From NCBI RefSeq assembly GCF_000718775.1, contig NZ_JOCB01000027.1, forward strand, positions 1-64,000: 64,000 bases of DNA. The letters are read 5' to 3'. Below are positions 18,459-28,390 of the stretch, piece by piece. Below the pieces are notes generated by a model. It saw only the letters and a program-made list of their open reading frames with translations, ran no database searches and was not told the origin of the DNA. Made by a program: the position numbers and the translations under genes. The stretch is from Streptomyces sp. NRRL S-31. Lineage in GTDB: Bacteria; Actinomycetota; Actinomycetes; Streptomycetales; Streptomycetaceae. Positions within the stretch are counted from its first letter, which is position 1; every line of letters begins with the position of its first letter.

Positions 18459-20150
18459 CTACTTCTTCAGCCAGCCCACCTTCGTGTAGTCCACGTCGGC
18501 CAGTCCCTCCGCGCCCAGGTTCGCCAGGTTCGCGCGGACGGCGAGGATCTCCGGGCGCTGGTACAGCTCGATGGAGTGGCCGAGCCGCCAGATCTCCCGG
18601 TCCGCCTCGTTGTAGAGCCGGGCGGCGGCCGTCGGGTCGGTGGTCCCGCCGGCCTTCTTCAGCAGTGCGTCGACCTTGGGGGAGCCGACCGCGCCGAAGT
18701 TCTGGAAGAGGTTGCCCCCGGCGGGCTGCTGGAAGGTCGAGGCGAGCATCGTCTGGTACACGGCGTCGACGTTGCGGAAGCTCGTGAGGTCGAAGTTGCC
18801 CTTGTTGACGAACTCGTTGAAGTAGTCGTTCGCCGGCACCTTCCTCAGCTCGACCTTCACCCCGGCGGCGGCCAACTGCTGCTGCACGAGTTCGGCCTGG
18901 TCCAACTGGGCGCTGGTGCTGCCGGAGCTGAGGACGTAGTCGAGGGTGAGCGGCTTGCCGCCCTTGGTGCGCGGCTTGCCCTCGCCGTTGTCCTTCCAGC
19001 CGGCCGCGTCGAGCAGCTTCTTCGCCGCGTCGGGGTCGTAGGCGGCGTTCCCGCCGGTGGTGTCCTCGTACCCCCGCTGGTTGGGCATGAAGAAGTGGTT
19101 GTCGAGCGGCTTGAGTTCGAAGGACAGGTCCTGGGCGAACGCCTGGTTGATGCCCTTGCGGTCGACGGCGTGCTGGATCGCCTGCCGCACCCGCAGGTCC
19201 TTCAGCGGCCCGCGGCCGCCGTTGAGCGTGATGTGCACCTCGTCCCAGCGCGCGCCCCGCCGGATGTCCGTGCCCGGCGCCTTGACCAGTCGCTTGTAGT
19301 CCTCCGGCAGCAGCGCGGTGGTGTAGTCGATCTCCTTGTTCAGATAGGCGTCGGTGCGCGCGGGGAAGTCCAGGACGCGGTAGGTGATCGAGTCCAGCCG
19401 GGGCCTGGTGCCCCACCAGGCGGGGTCGGGGACGAGGGTGATGGTCTGAGCGGTCCTGTCGTACCGGCCGATCTTGAACGCGTTGCCGCTGACCGGCACC
19501 TTCTCGGCCCAGCTCTGGACGAACTCGCGCGGTGTGTCGATGTACGCGGCCGGGTACAGCGGGTCGAACAGCCGCTGCCAGTCGGCGTACGGCGCCTTGA
19601 AGGTGACCTTCACCGTGTGGGCGTCGCGGCCCTGTCCGACCTCGGAGATCTGGTCGTAGCCCGAGGTGTCGGCGGCCTCGTACGCCTTGTCGGAGCCGTT
19701 CAGCGCCTGCCACTGGGCGTGGAAGTCGTGCCAGCTCAGCGGCTTGCCGTCGGACCACTTGGCCTTGGGGTTCAGCCGGTACTCGACGACCTGGGGGCTG
19801 GTGGAGGTCACCTTCGCGGAGAGCAGGAAGTCCGGGTTGGCGTGATGGGCGCCCCGGGCGTCGGAGTCGAACAGGTCGGGCAGCACGGTCCGGGCGATGT
19901 CCTGGGCGTCACCCTGGGCACCGTCGACGGTGTTGACGTTGTACTGCGTGATCCACTGGCTGATCGCCGCCTTGAACGTGCCGCCCTGCCGGAGGTCGGA
20001 CAGCGGGTGCGCGTTGATGTCCTGGCCGTCGACCCGGGGGGCCGCCGCCTTCTTCGGCTCGTGGTCCGAGCCGGAGGAGCCGCAGCCGGTCACCAGCAGC
20101 GCGGTGGCCGCGGTGGCGGCGATCCAGGCGGCGGTGGTGGTCTGGCGCAT
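18459..20150 (-). CDS. ABC transporter substrate-binding lipoprotein (family 5, peptide/nickel type)
   Basis: A 563-residue solute-binding protein with a lipoprotein signal peptide (lipobox LVTGC at residues 19 to 23) and the SBP_bac_5 fold (NPKAKWSDGKPLSWHDFHAQWQ is cut short here; PRTKGGKPLTLDYVL later). It should be anchored outside the membrane and deliver an oligopeptide or similar ligand to the permeases encoded divergently. The 134-base gap to the permease operon probably contains both promoters. The ligand cannot be read from sequence. Confidence 0.9.
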   Translation of the reverse strand: MRQTTTAAWIAATAATALLVTGCGSSGSDHEPKKAAAPRVDGQDINAHPLSDLRQGGTFKAAISQWITQYNVNTVDGAQGDAQDIARTVLPDLFDSDARGAHHANPDFLLSAKVTSTSPQVVEYRLNPKAKWSDGKPLSWHDFHAQWQALNGSDKAYEAADTSGYDQISEVGQGRDAHTVKVTFKAPYADWQRLFDPLYPAAYIDTPREFVQSWAEKVPVSGNAFKIGRYDRTAQTITLVPDPAWWGTRPRLDSITYRVLDFPARTDAYLNKEIDYTTALLPEDYKRLVKAPGTDIRRGARWDEVHITLNGGRGPLKDLRVRQAIQHAVDRKGINQAFAQDLSFELKPLDNHFFMPNQRGYEDTTGGNAAYDPDAAKKLLDAAGWKDNGEGKPRTKGGKPLTLDYVLSSGSTSAQLDQAELVQQQLAAAGVKVELRKVPANDYFNEFVNKGNFDLTSFRNVDAVYQTMLASTFQQPAGGNLFQNFGAVGSPKVDALLKKAGGTTDPTAAARLYNEADREIWRLGHSIELYQRPEILAVRANLANLGAEGLADVDYTKVGWLKK

Positions 20151-20283
20151 GTCGGGGTCCTTTGCGGGGTCGAAGGGCGGATGCGCCGAACGTAGAACGG
20201 CCCACGACGGCCATGGGAGGGCTCCCGGGTTACTGACATGTTCTCTTCACATTTCCGCAACACGGGGACCGGACCATTTCCCT

Positions 20284-21273
20284 GTGCCCTCCTACCTGGT
20301 CAAACGCCTCGGCTACCACGCCGTCCTGCTGCTGGCCGCCGTCTGCCTGTCGTATCTGCTGGCCTCGCTCGCGCTCGATCCGCGGTCCTACTACGAAGGC
20401 CGGCAGCCGCCCCTGTCACCCGCCGCCGTGGACCACCACCTCACCGCGCTCGGCGTCAACGACCACCAGTCGCTGCGCCGGCGCTTCCTGCACTGGGCGG
20501 GCCGGGCGTTCCTCCACGGCGACCTCGGCCGGACCATCGACGGCACCTCCGTGGGCGCCGAGTTCGGCCGCCGGATCGGCGTCAGCCTGCGACTGCTGCT
20601 CGCGGGCACCGTCCTCGGCACCGTCGGCGGAGTGCTCGCCGGCGCCTGGACGGCCGTACGGCAGTACCGGTTCAGCGACCGGGCGGTCACCGTCATCTCC
20701 TTCGCGCTGCTGTCCACGCCGGTGTTCCTGCTGGCCGTCCTGCTCAAGACCGGCGCGATCTGGTTCAACCAGACCACGGGCACCGACCTGATCCGCTTCA
20801 CCGGCGAGAAGAGCCCGGGGGTGGACGGCGGCTTCTGGACGGTCCTGGGGGACCGGGCCGTGCACCTGCTGCTGCCCACGCTCTCCGTCGCCCTGTTCGC
20901 CGTCGCGGGCTACAGCCGCTACCAGCGCAGCACCATGCTCGACGTCCTCGGCTCCGACTACCTGCGCACCGCCCGCGCCAAGGGCCTCGGCCGCCGTGCC
21001 GTCCTGCTCCGGCACGGCCTGCGCACCGCCCTCATCCCCATGTCGACGTACTTCTCGTACGGCTTCCTCGCCCTGTTCACCGGCGCCACCTTCACCGAGA
21101 CGATCTTCGGCTGGCACGGCATGGGCGAGTGGTTCGTGAACTCCATCGGCAAGAACGACGTCAACTCGGTCGTCGCCGTCAACATCTTCGCCGCCGTCAC
21201 CGTGCTCCTCTCCGGCTTCCTCGCCGACCTGCTGCACGCCGCCCTCGACCCGCGCATCCGGAAGACCTCATGA
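20284..21273 (+). CDS. ABC transporter permease (DppB type)
   Basis: A 329-residue inner-membrane permease with about six helices. It has the EAA-type cytoplasmic loop YLRTARAKGLGRRAVLLRHGLRTALIP and the DppB-like ending IFGWHGMGEWFVNSI. GTG 20284 is preferred because it places the first transmembrane segment (YHAVLLLAAVCLSYLLASLAL) at the usual distance; the ribosome-binding site is weak. It is first gene of the permease-ATPase operon, with an ATGA overlap to the next gene. Confidence 0.9.
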   Translation: MPSYLVKRLGYHAVLLLAAVCLSYLLASLALDPRSYYEGRQPPLSPAAVDHHLTALGVNDHQSLRRRFLHWAGRAFLHGDLGRTIDGTSVGAEFGRRIGVSLRLLLAGTVLGTVGGVLAGAWTAVRQYRFSDRAVTVISFALLSTPVFLLAVLLKTGAIWFNQTTGTDLIRFTGEKSPGVDGGFWTVLGDRAVHLLLPTLSVALFAVAGYSRYQRSTMLDVLGSDYLRTARAKGLGRRAVLLRHGLRTALIPMSTYFSYGFLALFTGATFTETIFGWHGMGEWFVNSIGKNDVNSVVAVNIFAAVTVLLSGFLADLLHAALDPRIRKTS

Positions 21274-22160
21274 CCACGGCCACCCGCACGGAGCCGGCCG
21301 CCGCGCCGACCGGCCGCTCCGCCCTCGTCCTGCGCCGGTTCCTCGGCAACCGGCCCGCGCTCGCCGGCGCCGTCGTCCTCGTCCTGCTCTTCCTCCTCGC
21401 CTTCCTGGGGCCGTACCTCACCCCCTGGTCCTACAGTCACATCGACTACGGCGCCCTGCGCTCCGCGCCCGGCCCCGACCACTGGTGGGGCACCAACCGG
21501 ATCGGGCAGGACGTCTTCGCGCAGACCGCGCGCGGCTTGCAGAAGTCGCTGCTCATCGGATTGCTGGTGGCCGTGCTGGCCACCGGCCTCGCCTCGCTCG
21601 TCGGGGCCTGCGCCGGCTACTTCGGCGGCTGGACCGACCGGCTGCTGATGTTCTGGGTCGACCTGCTCCTCGTCTTCCCGTCCTTCCTGATCATCGCGAT
21701 CGTCTCGCCCCGGCTGCGCTCCGGCGGCTGGGTCGCCTTCGTCGCGCTGCTCACCGTCTTCGCGTGGATGATCACCGCCCGGGTGGTCCGCTCCATGACC
21801 CTGTCCCTCAAGGAGCGTGAATTCGTGCGCGCCGCGCGCTACATGGGCGTCGGACCGTTCCGGATCATCTGGCGGCACGTACTGCCGAACGTGGCCTCCT
21901 TCCTCATCATCGACGCGACCATCCAGGTCGGCGGCGCCGTGATGAGCGAGACCGCGCTGTCCTACTTCGGCTTCGGCGTACAGCCGCCCGACGTGTCCCT
22001 CGGCACGCTGATCGCCTCCGGCACCGGCGCGGCGATCACCTACCCGTGGATGTTCTTCTTCGCCGCCGGTCTGCTGGTCGTCTTCGTCCTCGCCGTCAAC
22101 CTCGTCGGTGACGGCCTGCGGGACGCCCTCGACCCGACCAGCGAGCGGACCGCCCGGTGA
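21270..22160 (+). CDS. ABC transporter permease (DppC type)
   Basis: A 296-residue permease with the DppC features: N-terminal helix ALAGAVVLVLLFLLAFLGPY, HWWGTNRIGQDVFAQ, and the EAA loop FVRAARYMGVGPFRIIWRHV. The start ATG overlaps the previous stop (ATGA) and its stop overlaps the next GTG start (GTGA), so the operon is translationally coupled. It forms the heterodimeric channel with the DppB-type subunit. Confidence 0.92.
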   Translation: MTTATRTEPAAAPTGRSALVLRRFLGNRPALAGAVVLVLLFLLAFLGPYLTPWSYSHIDYGALRSAPGPDHWWGTNRIGQDVFAQTARGLQKSLLIGLLVAVLATGLASLVGACAGYFGGWTDRLLMFWVDLLLVFPSFLIIAIVSPRLRSGGWVAFVALLTVFAWMITARVVRSMTLSLKEREFVRAARYMGVGPFRIIWRHVLPNVASFLIIDATIQVGGAVMSETALSYFGFGVQPPDVSLGTLIASGTGAAITYPWMFFFAAGLLVVFVLAVNLVGDGLRDALDPTSERTAR

Positions 22161-23956
22161 ACCCGCTGCTCGACGTGCGGGACCTGGACGTCGACTTCGA
22201 CGGCAGAGCGGCCGTACGGGGCGTGCGCCTGACGCTGGAACGCGGCGAAGTCCTCGGCCTGGTCGGCGAGTCCGGGTCCGGCAAGTCCGTCACCGCCCTC
22301 TCCGTCCTCGGGCTGCTGCCCCGCAACGCCACCGTGCGCGGCTCGGTCCGGCTCGACGGCACCGAACTGCTCGGCGCGGGCGAACGGGAGCTGACCCGGA
22401 TCCGGGGCGACCGCGTGGCGATGGTCTTCCAGGACCCGCTGTCCGCGTTCACCCCGGTGTACCGCGTCGGCGACCAGATCGCCGAGGCCGTCCGCGCCCA
22501 CCGGGACGTCGGCCGCGCGCGGGCCCGGGCGCGGGCCGTGGAACTGCTCGACCTCGTCGGCATCCCCGAACCCGCGCTGCGCGCCCGGGCGTTCCCGCAC
22601 GAGTTCTCCGGCGGCATGCGCCAGCGCGCCATGATCGCCATGGCGATGGCGGGCGAGCCCGACCTCATCCTCGCCGACGAGCCCACCACCGCCCTGGACG
22701 TCACCATCCAGGCGCAGATCCTCGACGTGCTGGACACCGCCCGGCGGGAGACCGGCGCGGCCGTCCTGCTGGTCAGCCACGACCTCGGCGTCATCGCCGG
22801 CATGGCCGACCGGGTCGCCGTGATGCGGGACGGACGGGTGGTCGAGCAGGGCACGGCCCGCGAGGTCTTCCACCACCCACGCGAGCCCTACACCCGGCAA
22901 CTCCTCGCCGCCGTCCCGCGCATCGACACCCCGCGCGCGTCCCGGCCGCCGACGGGGGAGACGGTGCTGAAGGTCCGCGGCCTCACCCGCACCTTCCCCG
23001 TGTGGAAGGGCACCGTCGCCAAGCGCCGCACCGGCACGGTGTACGCCGTCGACGGCGTCGACCTCGACATCCGGCGCGGCGAGACCCTCGCGCTGGTCGG
23101 GGAGTCCGGGTCCGGGAAGTCGACCACCCTCTTCGAACTGCTCGAACTCGCCGCGCCCGAGGGCGGGACCGCGGAGCTGTTCGGGCAGCGGCTCGGCAGC
23201 CTCGGCAAGGCCGGGACGAAGGCACTGCGCCGCCGCGTCCAGATCGTCTTCCAGGACCCGATGGCCTCCCTCGACCCCCGGATGCCGGTCGGCGACATCA
23301 TCGCGGAGCCGCTGCGCACCCAGGGCGCCGACCGGGCCGCCGTCGCCCGCCGCGTGCCCGAACTGCTCGCCCAGGTCGGTCTGGACCCGGCGCACGCCGA
23401 CCGGTTCCCGCACGAGTTCTCCGGCGGGCAGCGCCAGCGGATCGGCATCGCCCGCGCCCTCTCCGTCGCCCCCGAACTGCTCGTCCTGGACGAACCCGTC
23501 TCCGCCCTCGACGTCTCCGTCCAGGCGGAGGTGCTGGACCTGCTCCGGCGGCTGAAGGAGGAGCTGGGGCTCGCCTACCTGTTCGTCTCCCACGACCTGT
23601 CCGTGGTCCGCAACATCGCCGACCGCGTCAGCGTGGTCTACCTCGGCCGCACGGTCGAGGCCGGCCCGGTCGACGAGGTCTTCACCCGGCCCCGGCACCC
23701 GTACACCCAGGCCCTGCTCTCCGCCGTACCGCTGCCCGACCCCGAGCGCGAGCGGGAACGGCGGCGCTCACGCATCCTGCTCGCCGGGGACCCGCCGAGC
23801 CCCACCCGCCGCTACGACGGCTGCCGCTTCCGCACCCGCTGCCCGCTGTACGCCGAGCTGACGGTGGACGAACAGAAGCGCTGCGCCCACGACACGCCCG
23901 TGTTCGAGGGCGACGGCACGGCCTGCCACTTCCCCCGCCCACGCACGGTGCTGTGA
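22157..23956 (+). CDS. Fused dual ATP-binding protein of peptide/nickel ABC transporter (DppD-DppF fusion)
   Basis: A 599-residue protein with two complete ABC domains in one chain. The first (about 1 to 250) has GESGSGKSVTAL and FSGGMRQRAMIA; the second (about 275 to 530) has GESGSGKSTTLF and FSGGQRQRIGIA. Both have Walker B DEP and the conserved His (SHDLG, SHDLS). Each is followed by the oligopeptide-family C-terminal extension, with a Cys-rich segment near the end (CRFRTRCPLY). It energises the two permeases encoded just upstream. GTG start overlaps the previous stop. Confidence 0.94.
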   Translation: MNPLLDVRDLDVDFDGRAAVRGVRLTLERGEVLGLVGESGSGKSVTALSVLGLLPRNATVRGSVRLDGTELLGAGERELTRIRGDRVAMVFQDPLSAFTPVYRVGDQIAEAVRAHRDVGRARARARAVELLDLVGIPEPALRARAFPHEFSGGMRQRAMIAMAMAGEPDLILADEPTTALDVTIQAQILDVLDTARRETGAAVLLVSHDLGVIAGMADRVAVMRDGRVVEQGTAREVFHHPREPYTRQLLAAVPRIDTPRASRPPTGETVLKVRGLTRTFPVWKGTVAKRRTGTVYAVDGVDLDIRRGETLALVGESGSGKSTTLFELLELAAPEGGTAELFGQRLGSLGKAGTKALRRRVQIVFQDPMASLDPRMPVGDIIAEPLRTQGADRAAVARRVPELLAQVGLDPAHADRFPHEFSGGQRQRIGIARALSVAPELLVLDEPVSALDVSVQAEVLDLLRRLKEELGLAYLFVSHDLSVVRNIADRVSVVYLGRTVEAGPVDEVFTRPRHPYTQALLSAVPLPDPERERERRRSRILLAGDPPSPTRRYDGCRFRTRCPLYAELTVDEQKRCAHDTPVFEGDGTACHFPRPRTVL

Positions 23957-24000
23957 GCCCCGGCGGGTGACGTCGGTGCGGGTCCCTCGCCGGGGCTCAC
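23953..24000. terminator. Terminator after ABC transporter operon
   Basis: A 13-bp stem (GTGAGCCCCGGCG with its complement) includes the stop codon of the ATPase gene. The convergent SMR gene ends 23 bases further on. Confidence 0.75.
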
Positions 24001-24022
24001 CCGTGCGTCTCACCGCTGCGTC

Positions 24023-24349
24023 TCACCCGTGCGCGGAGCCCGAGAGCTGGAGGCCGATCACGCCGATGATGACCAGGCTGATGGAGACGATCTTCAGGGT
24101 GGACACCAGGTCGCCGAGGAAGACCATGCCGTAGATCGCGGTGCCCGCCGCGCCGATGCCGGTCCACACCGCGTAGGCGGGGCCGACGTCCAGCTTGCGC
24201 AGGGACAGGGTCAGCAGACCGAAGCTGCCCAGGGCGAACGACGCGAAGGCGATCGTCGGCCACAGGCGCGTGAACCCGTGTGAGAGCTTCAGGCACACGG
24301 CGAAACCGGTCTCCAGAATCCCGGCCACTATGACCAGCAGCCACGCCAT
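24023..24349 (-). CDS. SMR family exporter, SugE/Gdx type
   Basis: A 108-residue protein with four transmembrane helices of the small multidrug resistance family. The essential proton/substrate Glu is Glu13 in GILETGFAVCLK, and the KLSHGFTRLWP and YAVWTGIGAAGTAIYG segments are close to SugE/Gdx guanidinium exporters rather than EmrE. GGGAGG precedes ATG 24349. I looked for a guanidine riboswitch in the leader and saw none. It has no partner SMR gene and probably works as a homodimer. Confidence 0.88.
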   Translation of the reverse strand: MAWLLVIVAGILETGFAVCLKLSHGFTRLWPTIAFASFALGSFGLLTLSLRKLDVGPAYAVWTGIGAAGTAIYGMVFLGDLVSTLKIVSISLVIIGVIGLQLSGSAHG

Positions 24350-24434
24350 GTGTGGTCCTCCCGTTGGGTCCGGATCTCCGGCTCGGTGCGATTATGCACT
24401 TACCGGACCGACGCCCGGGCAAACAACGCGGGAC

Positions 24435-25445
24435 TCAGTCGCCCTCCCTGCGCTCCCGCGTGGCCAGCAGCCGACGCAGGGAGTACAGCCGCGCCGGGTC
24501 CGCGTGCCCGTCCGCCACCCACGCGTCCAGCGCGCAGTCCGGCTCGTCGTGGCTGCACGCGCGCGGGCAGTTCACCGTGCCGGGTTCGAGGTCCGGGAAG
24601 GCGTGGATCACCCGGGACGGGTCGATGTGCGCGAGCCCGAACGAGCGGACGCCCGGGGTGTCGACGACCCAGCCGCCGTCCCCGCTCAGCGGCAGCGCCA
24701 ACGCGGACGTCGTGGTGTGCCGGCCCCGCCCGGTGACCGCGTTCACATGTCCCGTCGAACGCCGGCGCTCCACGGGGACGAGCGCGTTGACCAGGGTCGT
24801 CTTGCCGACGCCCGAGTGGCCCACGAACGCTGTGACCCGGCCGTCCAGATGCGCGCGCACCCGCTCCGCCGCGTCCCCGTTCTCCAACTCCTCGCGACTG
24901 GTCACGACGTACGGGATGTCCAGGTCGCCGTAGAGCTCCAGCAGCTTGTCCGGCGGGGCCAGGTCCGACTTGGTCATCACCAGCAGCGGTTCCAGACCGC
25001 CGTCGTAGGCCGCGACCAGGCAGCGGTCGATGAGCCGGGGCCGCGGCTCCGGATCGGCCAGGGCGGTCACGACGGCCAGCTGGTCGGCGTTGGCGACGAC
25101 CACCCGCTCGTACGGATCGTCGTCGTCGGCCGTGCGGCGCAGCACCGACGTCCGCTCCTCGATGCGGACGATCCGCGCCAGGGTGTCCTTCGCGCCGGAA
25201 AGATCGCCGACCAGGGCGACCCGGTCGCCGACCACGGCCGCCTTGCGGCCCAGCTCACGGGCCTTCATCGCGGTCACGGCCCGGTCGTCCACCAGGCAGG
25301 TCAGCCGCCCCCGGTCGACGGTGAGGACCATGCCCTCGGCCGCGTCCTCGTGCTTGGGCCGGATGTTCGTCCGCGGCCGGTTGCCCTTGCGGTTGGGACG
25401 GCTGCGGATGTCGTCCTCGTCGGTGTGCTTGCCGTAGCGGCGCAT
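24435..25445 (-). CDS. rsgA: Ribosome small-subunit-dependent GTPase RsgA
   Basis: A 336-residue circularly permuted GTPase that assists late 30S subunit maturation. The motif order is permuted: TKSD (G4, about 158) comes before GHSGVGKTTL (P-loop, about 209) and DTPG (G3, about 262). An OB-fold precedes the GTPase. The C-terminal zinc module is seen as Cys293, Cys297, His299 and Cys304 (NCPRACSHDEPDC). The N-terminus carries a basic actinobacterial extension (MRRYGKHTDEDD). It starts 11 bases after aroA and is surely co-transcribed with it. Confidence 0.94.
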   Translation of the reverse strand: MRRYGKHTDEDDIRSRPNRKGNRPRTNIRPKHEDAAEGMVLTVDRGRLTCLVDDRAVTAMKARELGRKAAVVGDRVALVGDLSGAKDTLARIVRIEERTSVLRRTADDDDPYERVVVANADQLAVVTALADPEPRPRLIDRCLVAAYDGGLEPLLVMTKSDLAPPDKLLELYGDLDIPYVVTSREELENGDAAERVRAHLDGRVTAFVGHSGVGKTTLVNALVPVERRRSTGHVNAVTGRGRHTTTSALALPLSGDGGWVVDTPGVRSFGLAHIDPSRVIHAFPDLEPGTVNCPRACSHDEPDCALDAWVADGHADPARLYSLRRLLATRERREGD

Positions 25446-25456
25446 GACGTACGTCC

Positions 25457-26773
25457 CTACTGCCCGAGCATCCCGGTCCACAGCCCGGGGAAGTCCGGCA
25501 GGGTCTTCGCGGTCGTCGCCACGTTCTCGATCCGCACGCCCTCGACGGCGAGACCGATGACCGCTCCGGCCGTCGCCATGCGGTGGTCCTCGTAGGTGTG
25601 GAAGGTCCCGCCGTGCAGCGGACGCGGGCGGATGTGCAGGCCGTCGGCCGTCTCCGTGACGTCACCGCCCAGCTCGTTGATCTCCTTGGTGAGCGCGGCC
25701 AGCCGGTCCGTCTCGTGCAGTCGCAGGTGCGCCACGCCCCGCAGGGTGGACGGCGAGTCGGCGAGCGCGGCCACCGCCGCGATCCCCGGGGTCAGCTCGC
25801 CCACGTCGCCCAGGTCCACGTCGACGCCGTGGATCGCACCCGAACCGGTGAACTCCAGGCCGTGGTCGGTGAGTCGGCAGGAGCCGCCCATCTCGGTGAA
25901 GATCTCCCGGAGCCGGTCACCCGGCTGCGTGGTGCGGGCCGGCCAGTCCGGGATCAGCACCTTGCCACCGGTGACCAGGGCCGCCGCCAGGAACGGCTGC
26001 GCGTTGGACAGGTCCGGCTCGACGGTCAGGTCCCGGCCGAGCAGCGCGCCCGGCGTCACCCGCCACACGTTCGGCTCGCCGCCCGACTCCGGGGTGTCGA
26101 CCTGGGCGCCGACCGCGCGCAGCATGTCCACCGTCATCCGGATGTGCGGCAGCGAGGGCAGCGAGGCGCCGGTGTGGCGCACCTCGACACCCTGGTTGTA
26201 ACGGGGGCCGGAGAGCAGCAGCGCCGAGACGAACTGCGAGGAGGACGAGGCGTCGATCGACACCCGGCCGCCGTCCAGGGCCCCGCCGCCGTGCACGGTC
26301 AGCGGCAGCGCGCCCCGGCCCTCGTCGTCGATCCGGGCGCCGAGCGTGCGCAGCGCGTCGATCACGCCGTCGAGAGGGCGCTCGTAGGACCGCGGGTCCC
26401 CGTCGAACCGGACCGGGCCGTCGGCCAGCGCGGCCACCGGCGGCAGGAAGCGCATCACCGTGCCCGCGTTGCCCACGTCGACCGTGGCCGGGCCGCGCAG
26501 CCCGGTGGGCAGCACCCGCCACGCCTCGCCGGTGCCGTCGGGGCCGACCCCTTCCTCGATCTCCACGCCCATGGCGCGCAGGGCGCCGGCCATCAGCAGG
26601 GTGTCGCGGGAGCGCAGCGGGCGGCGCAGCCAGCCCGGCTCGGAGGCCAGGGCGGCGAGGACGAGGGCGCGGTTGGTGACCGACTTGGACCCCGGCACGT
26701 GGACCGTCGCGTCGACGGCCCCGCTCGCGTGCGGGGCGGGCCAGAGGGCGGTGGAGGCGGTGTTCGGGGCCAT
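25457..26773 (-). CDS. aroA: 3-phosphoshikimate 1-carboxyvinyltransferase (EPSP synthase)
   Basis: A 438-residue EPSP synthase, sixth step of the shikimate pathway, joining PEP to shikimate-3-phosphate. Seen: the PEP/S3P-binding [11 protein letters not shown] near residue 28, [12 protein letters not shown] near 100, and the C-terminal [20 protein letters not shown] and [16 protein letters not shown] 26773 is preceded by TACAGT six bases upstream, suggesting a leaderless message. rsgA follows in the same operon. Confidence 0.95.
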   Translation of the reverse strand: MAPNTASTALWPAPHASGAVDATVHVPGSKSVTNRALVLAALASEPGWLRRPLRSRDTLLMAGALRAMGVEIEEGVGPDGTGEAWRVLPTGLRGPATVDVGNAGTVMRFLPPVAALADGPVRFDGDPRSYERPLDGVIDALRTLGARIDDEGRGALPLTVHGGGALDGGRVSIDASSSSQFVSALLLSGPRYNQGVEVRHTGASLPSLPHIRMTVDMLRAVGAQVDTPESGGEPNVWRVTPGALLGRDLTVEPDLSNAQPFLAAALVTGGKVLIPDWPARTTQPGDRLREIFTEMGGSCRLTDHGLEFTGSGAIHGVDVDLGDVGELTPGIAAVAALADSPSTLRGVAHLRLHETDRLAALTKEINELGGDVTETADGLHIRPRPLHGGTFHTYEDHRMATAGAVIGLAVEGVRIENVATTAKTLPDFPGLWTGMLGQ

Positions 26774-26801
26774 GGGGCCACTGTATAAGGACGGCGCGGG
26801 G

Positions 26802-27524
26802 TCAACCTTCCAGCAGCCAGCGGCCCCCGCCGATCAGCGAGCACAGGGACACGGCGTGGAACAGGAACAGCCACAGGCCCGCCGGTACGTGCGTCAGCCG
26901 CGACAGCTGGTCCGCGTCCGAGTCCCCGGCACCGCCCCGCGACCGCTTCGCCTGGAGCTCGAACGGCGGCCGGACCCCGCCGAGCAGCAGGAACCACACC
27001 ACCGCGTACGCGAACGCGGCCTGCACCTGCGGTCCCGCCAGCCAGGACACCAGCAGGAACATCCCGCCCGCGAGGACCACGGTCAGCACGCCGTAGGCGT
27101 TGCGGATCATCACCAGCATCGCCACCAGCAGGGCGGTGGCCGCCCACAGCAGCAGGGTGATGCGGCCGGTGGCCAGCAGCGCGGCCCCGCCGAGCCCCAG
27201 CAGGGAGGGGGCCGTGTACCCCGCGGCGGCCGTGAGGATCATGCCGATCCCGTACGGCTTGCCCCGGCTCACCGTGAGCCCGCTGGTGTCGGAGTGCAGC
27301 CGGATGCCGGTGAGCTGCCGGCCGGTGAGCAGGGCGACCAGGCCGTGGCCGCCCTCGTGCGCGATGGTGATCGCGTTGCGGGATATCCGCCACAGCGGGT
27401 GCGGGACCACGACGGCGAGCGCGGCGGCCACCGTGGCGAACACCACCCAGGTGCCGGGGTCCGGCTGGGTGCCCGTGAGCCGGTCCCAGAGGTCGGGCAG
27501 CGCGGTGGCGGCGAGGCTGTCCAT
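26802..27524 (-). CDS. M50-family membrane metallopeptidase
   Basis: A 240-residue membrane protein with about five to six helices and the zinc motif HEGGH (in [19 protein letters not shown]) about 55 residues in, as in M50B site-2-protease-like peptidases. The [14 protein letters not shown] loop after it is typical of these actinobacterial members. The usual NPDG metal-ligand motif is not obvious. A soluble segment ([20 protein letters not shown]) separates the last two helices. Substrates unknown. Confidence 0.85.
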   Translation of the reverse strand: MDSLAATALPDLWDRLTGTQPDPGTWVVFATVAAALAVVVPHPLWRISRNAITIAHEGGHGLVALLTGRQLTGIRLHSDTSGLTVSRGKPYGIGMILTAAAGYTAPSLLGLGGAALLATGRITLLLWAATALLVAMLVMIRNAYGVLTVVLAGGMFLLVSWLAGPQVQAAFAYAVVWFLLLGGVRPPFELQAKRSRGGAGDSDADQLSRLTHVPAGLWLFLFHAVSLCSLIGGGRWLLEG

Positions 27525-27573
27525 GGTGCGAGGTGGCTCCTGTCGTCCTGCGGAGTCTGGCAGTGTGGCACGT

Positions 27574-28389
27574 ATGTGCGGACGGTATGCATCGAGTCGT
27601 GGGCCCGGGGATCTCGCGGGAATCTTCGGGGTCGAGAAGTGGGAGCCCGCGGAGAGCCTGGGACCGGACTACAACGTGGCGCCGACCAAGGAGGTCCACG
27701 CCGTCCTCGACCGCCCTCTGAAAGACGCGGACTCCTCGCGTCCGGTTCGCCAGCTGCGCACGCTCAGGTGGGGCCTGGTCCCGTCCTGGTCCAAGACGCC
27801 CGAGGGCGGCGCCCGCATGATCAACGCCCGCGCGGAGACCGTGCACGAGAAGCCCGCCTACCGGCGTGCCTTCGCCGCCCGCCGCTGCATCCTGCCCGCC
27901 GACGGCTACTACGAGTGGGTCACCGGCGAGCAGGAGCGGCAGCTGGAGGTCGAGGGCCGGAAGAAGCGCCCCCGCAAGCAGCCGTACTTCGTACTGCCCG
28001 CCGACGGCTCGGTGTTCGCGATGGCGGGCCTGTACGAGTTCTGGCGCGACCGGACCCTGCCCGACGACCACCCGCGGGCCTGGTGGGTGACCTGCTCGGT
28101 GATCACCACCGAGGCCGAGCGGACCCCGCTGGCCGTCGCCCCCGCCGACGGCCCGCGCTCCCTCGCCGACATCCACCCCCGGATGCCGCTGATGCTCACC
28201 CCCGACCGCTGGGACGCCTGGCTCGACCCCTCCCGCACCGACCCCGACGACCTGCGCCACCTGCTCGCCCCGCCGCCGGCCGGACTGATGCGCGCCTACC
28301 CGGTCCCCACCGCCGTCAGCAACGTCCGCAACAACGGCCCGGAGCTGCTGAAGGAGCTGGAGGCACCGGAGGAGGGCACACTCTTCTGA
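27574..28389 (+). CDS. SOS response-associated peptidase (SRAP/YedK family)
   Basis: A 271-residue HMCES/YedK-type protein that crosslinks to abasic sites in single-stranded DNA. The catalytic Cys2 follows the initiator Met (MCGRYA). Other active-site elements are MINARAET, PADGYYEW with the Glu, and DIHPRMPLML with the His. ATG 27574 is fixed by the need for Cys at position 2. CAGTGT lies seven bases upstream and there is no ribosome-binding site, so translation is probably leaderless. A hydrolase gene follows after one base. Confidence 0.95.
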   Translation: MCGRYASSRGPGDLAGIFGVEKWEPAESLGPDYNVAPTKEVHAVLDRPLKDADSSRPVRQLRTLRWGLVPSWSKTPEGGARMINARAETVHEKPAYRRAFAARRCILPADGYYEWVTGEQERQLEVEGRKKRPRKQPYFVLPADGSVFAMAGLYEFWRDRTLPDDHPRAWWVTCSVITTEAERTPLAVAPADGPRSLADIHPRMPLMLTPDRWDAWLDPSRTDPDDLRHLLAPPPAGLMRAYPVPTAVSNVRNNGPELLKELEAPEEGTLF

Positions 28390-28390
28390 C

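Noticed and set aside
24350..24430. Guanidine riboswitch in the leader of the SugE/Gdx-type exporter
   Set aside because: I saw no ykkC-type conserved core or paired ACGR-loop hairpins; the leader is under 90 bases and shows only a promoter-like CATAAT and a ribosome-binding site.
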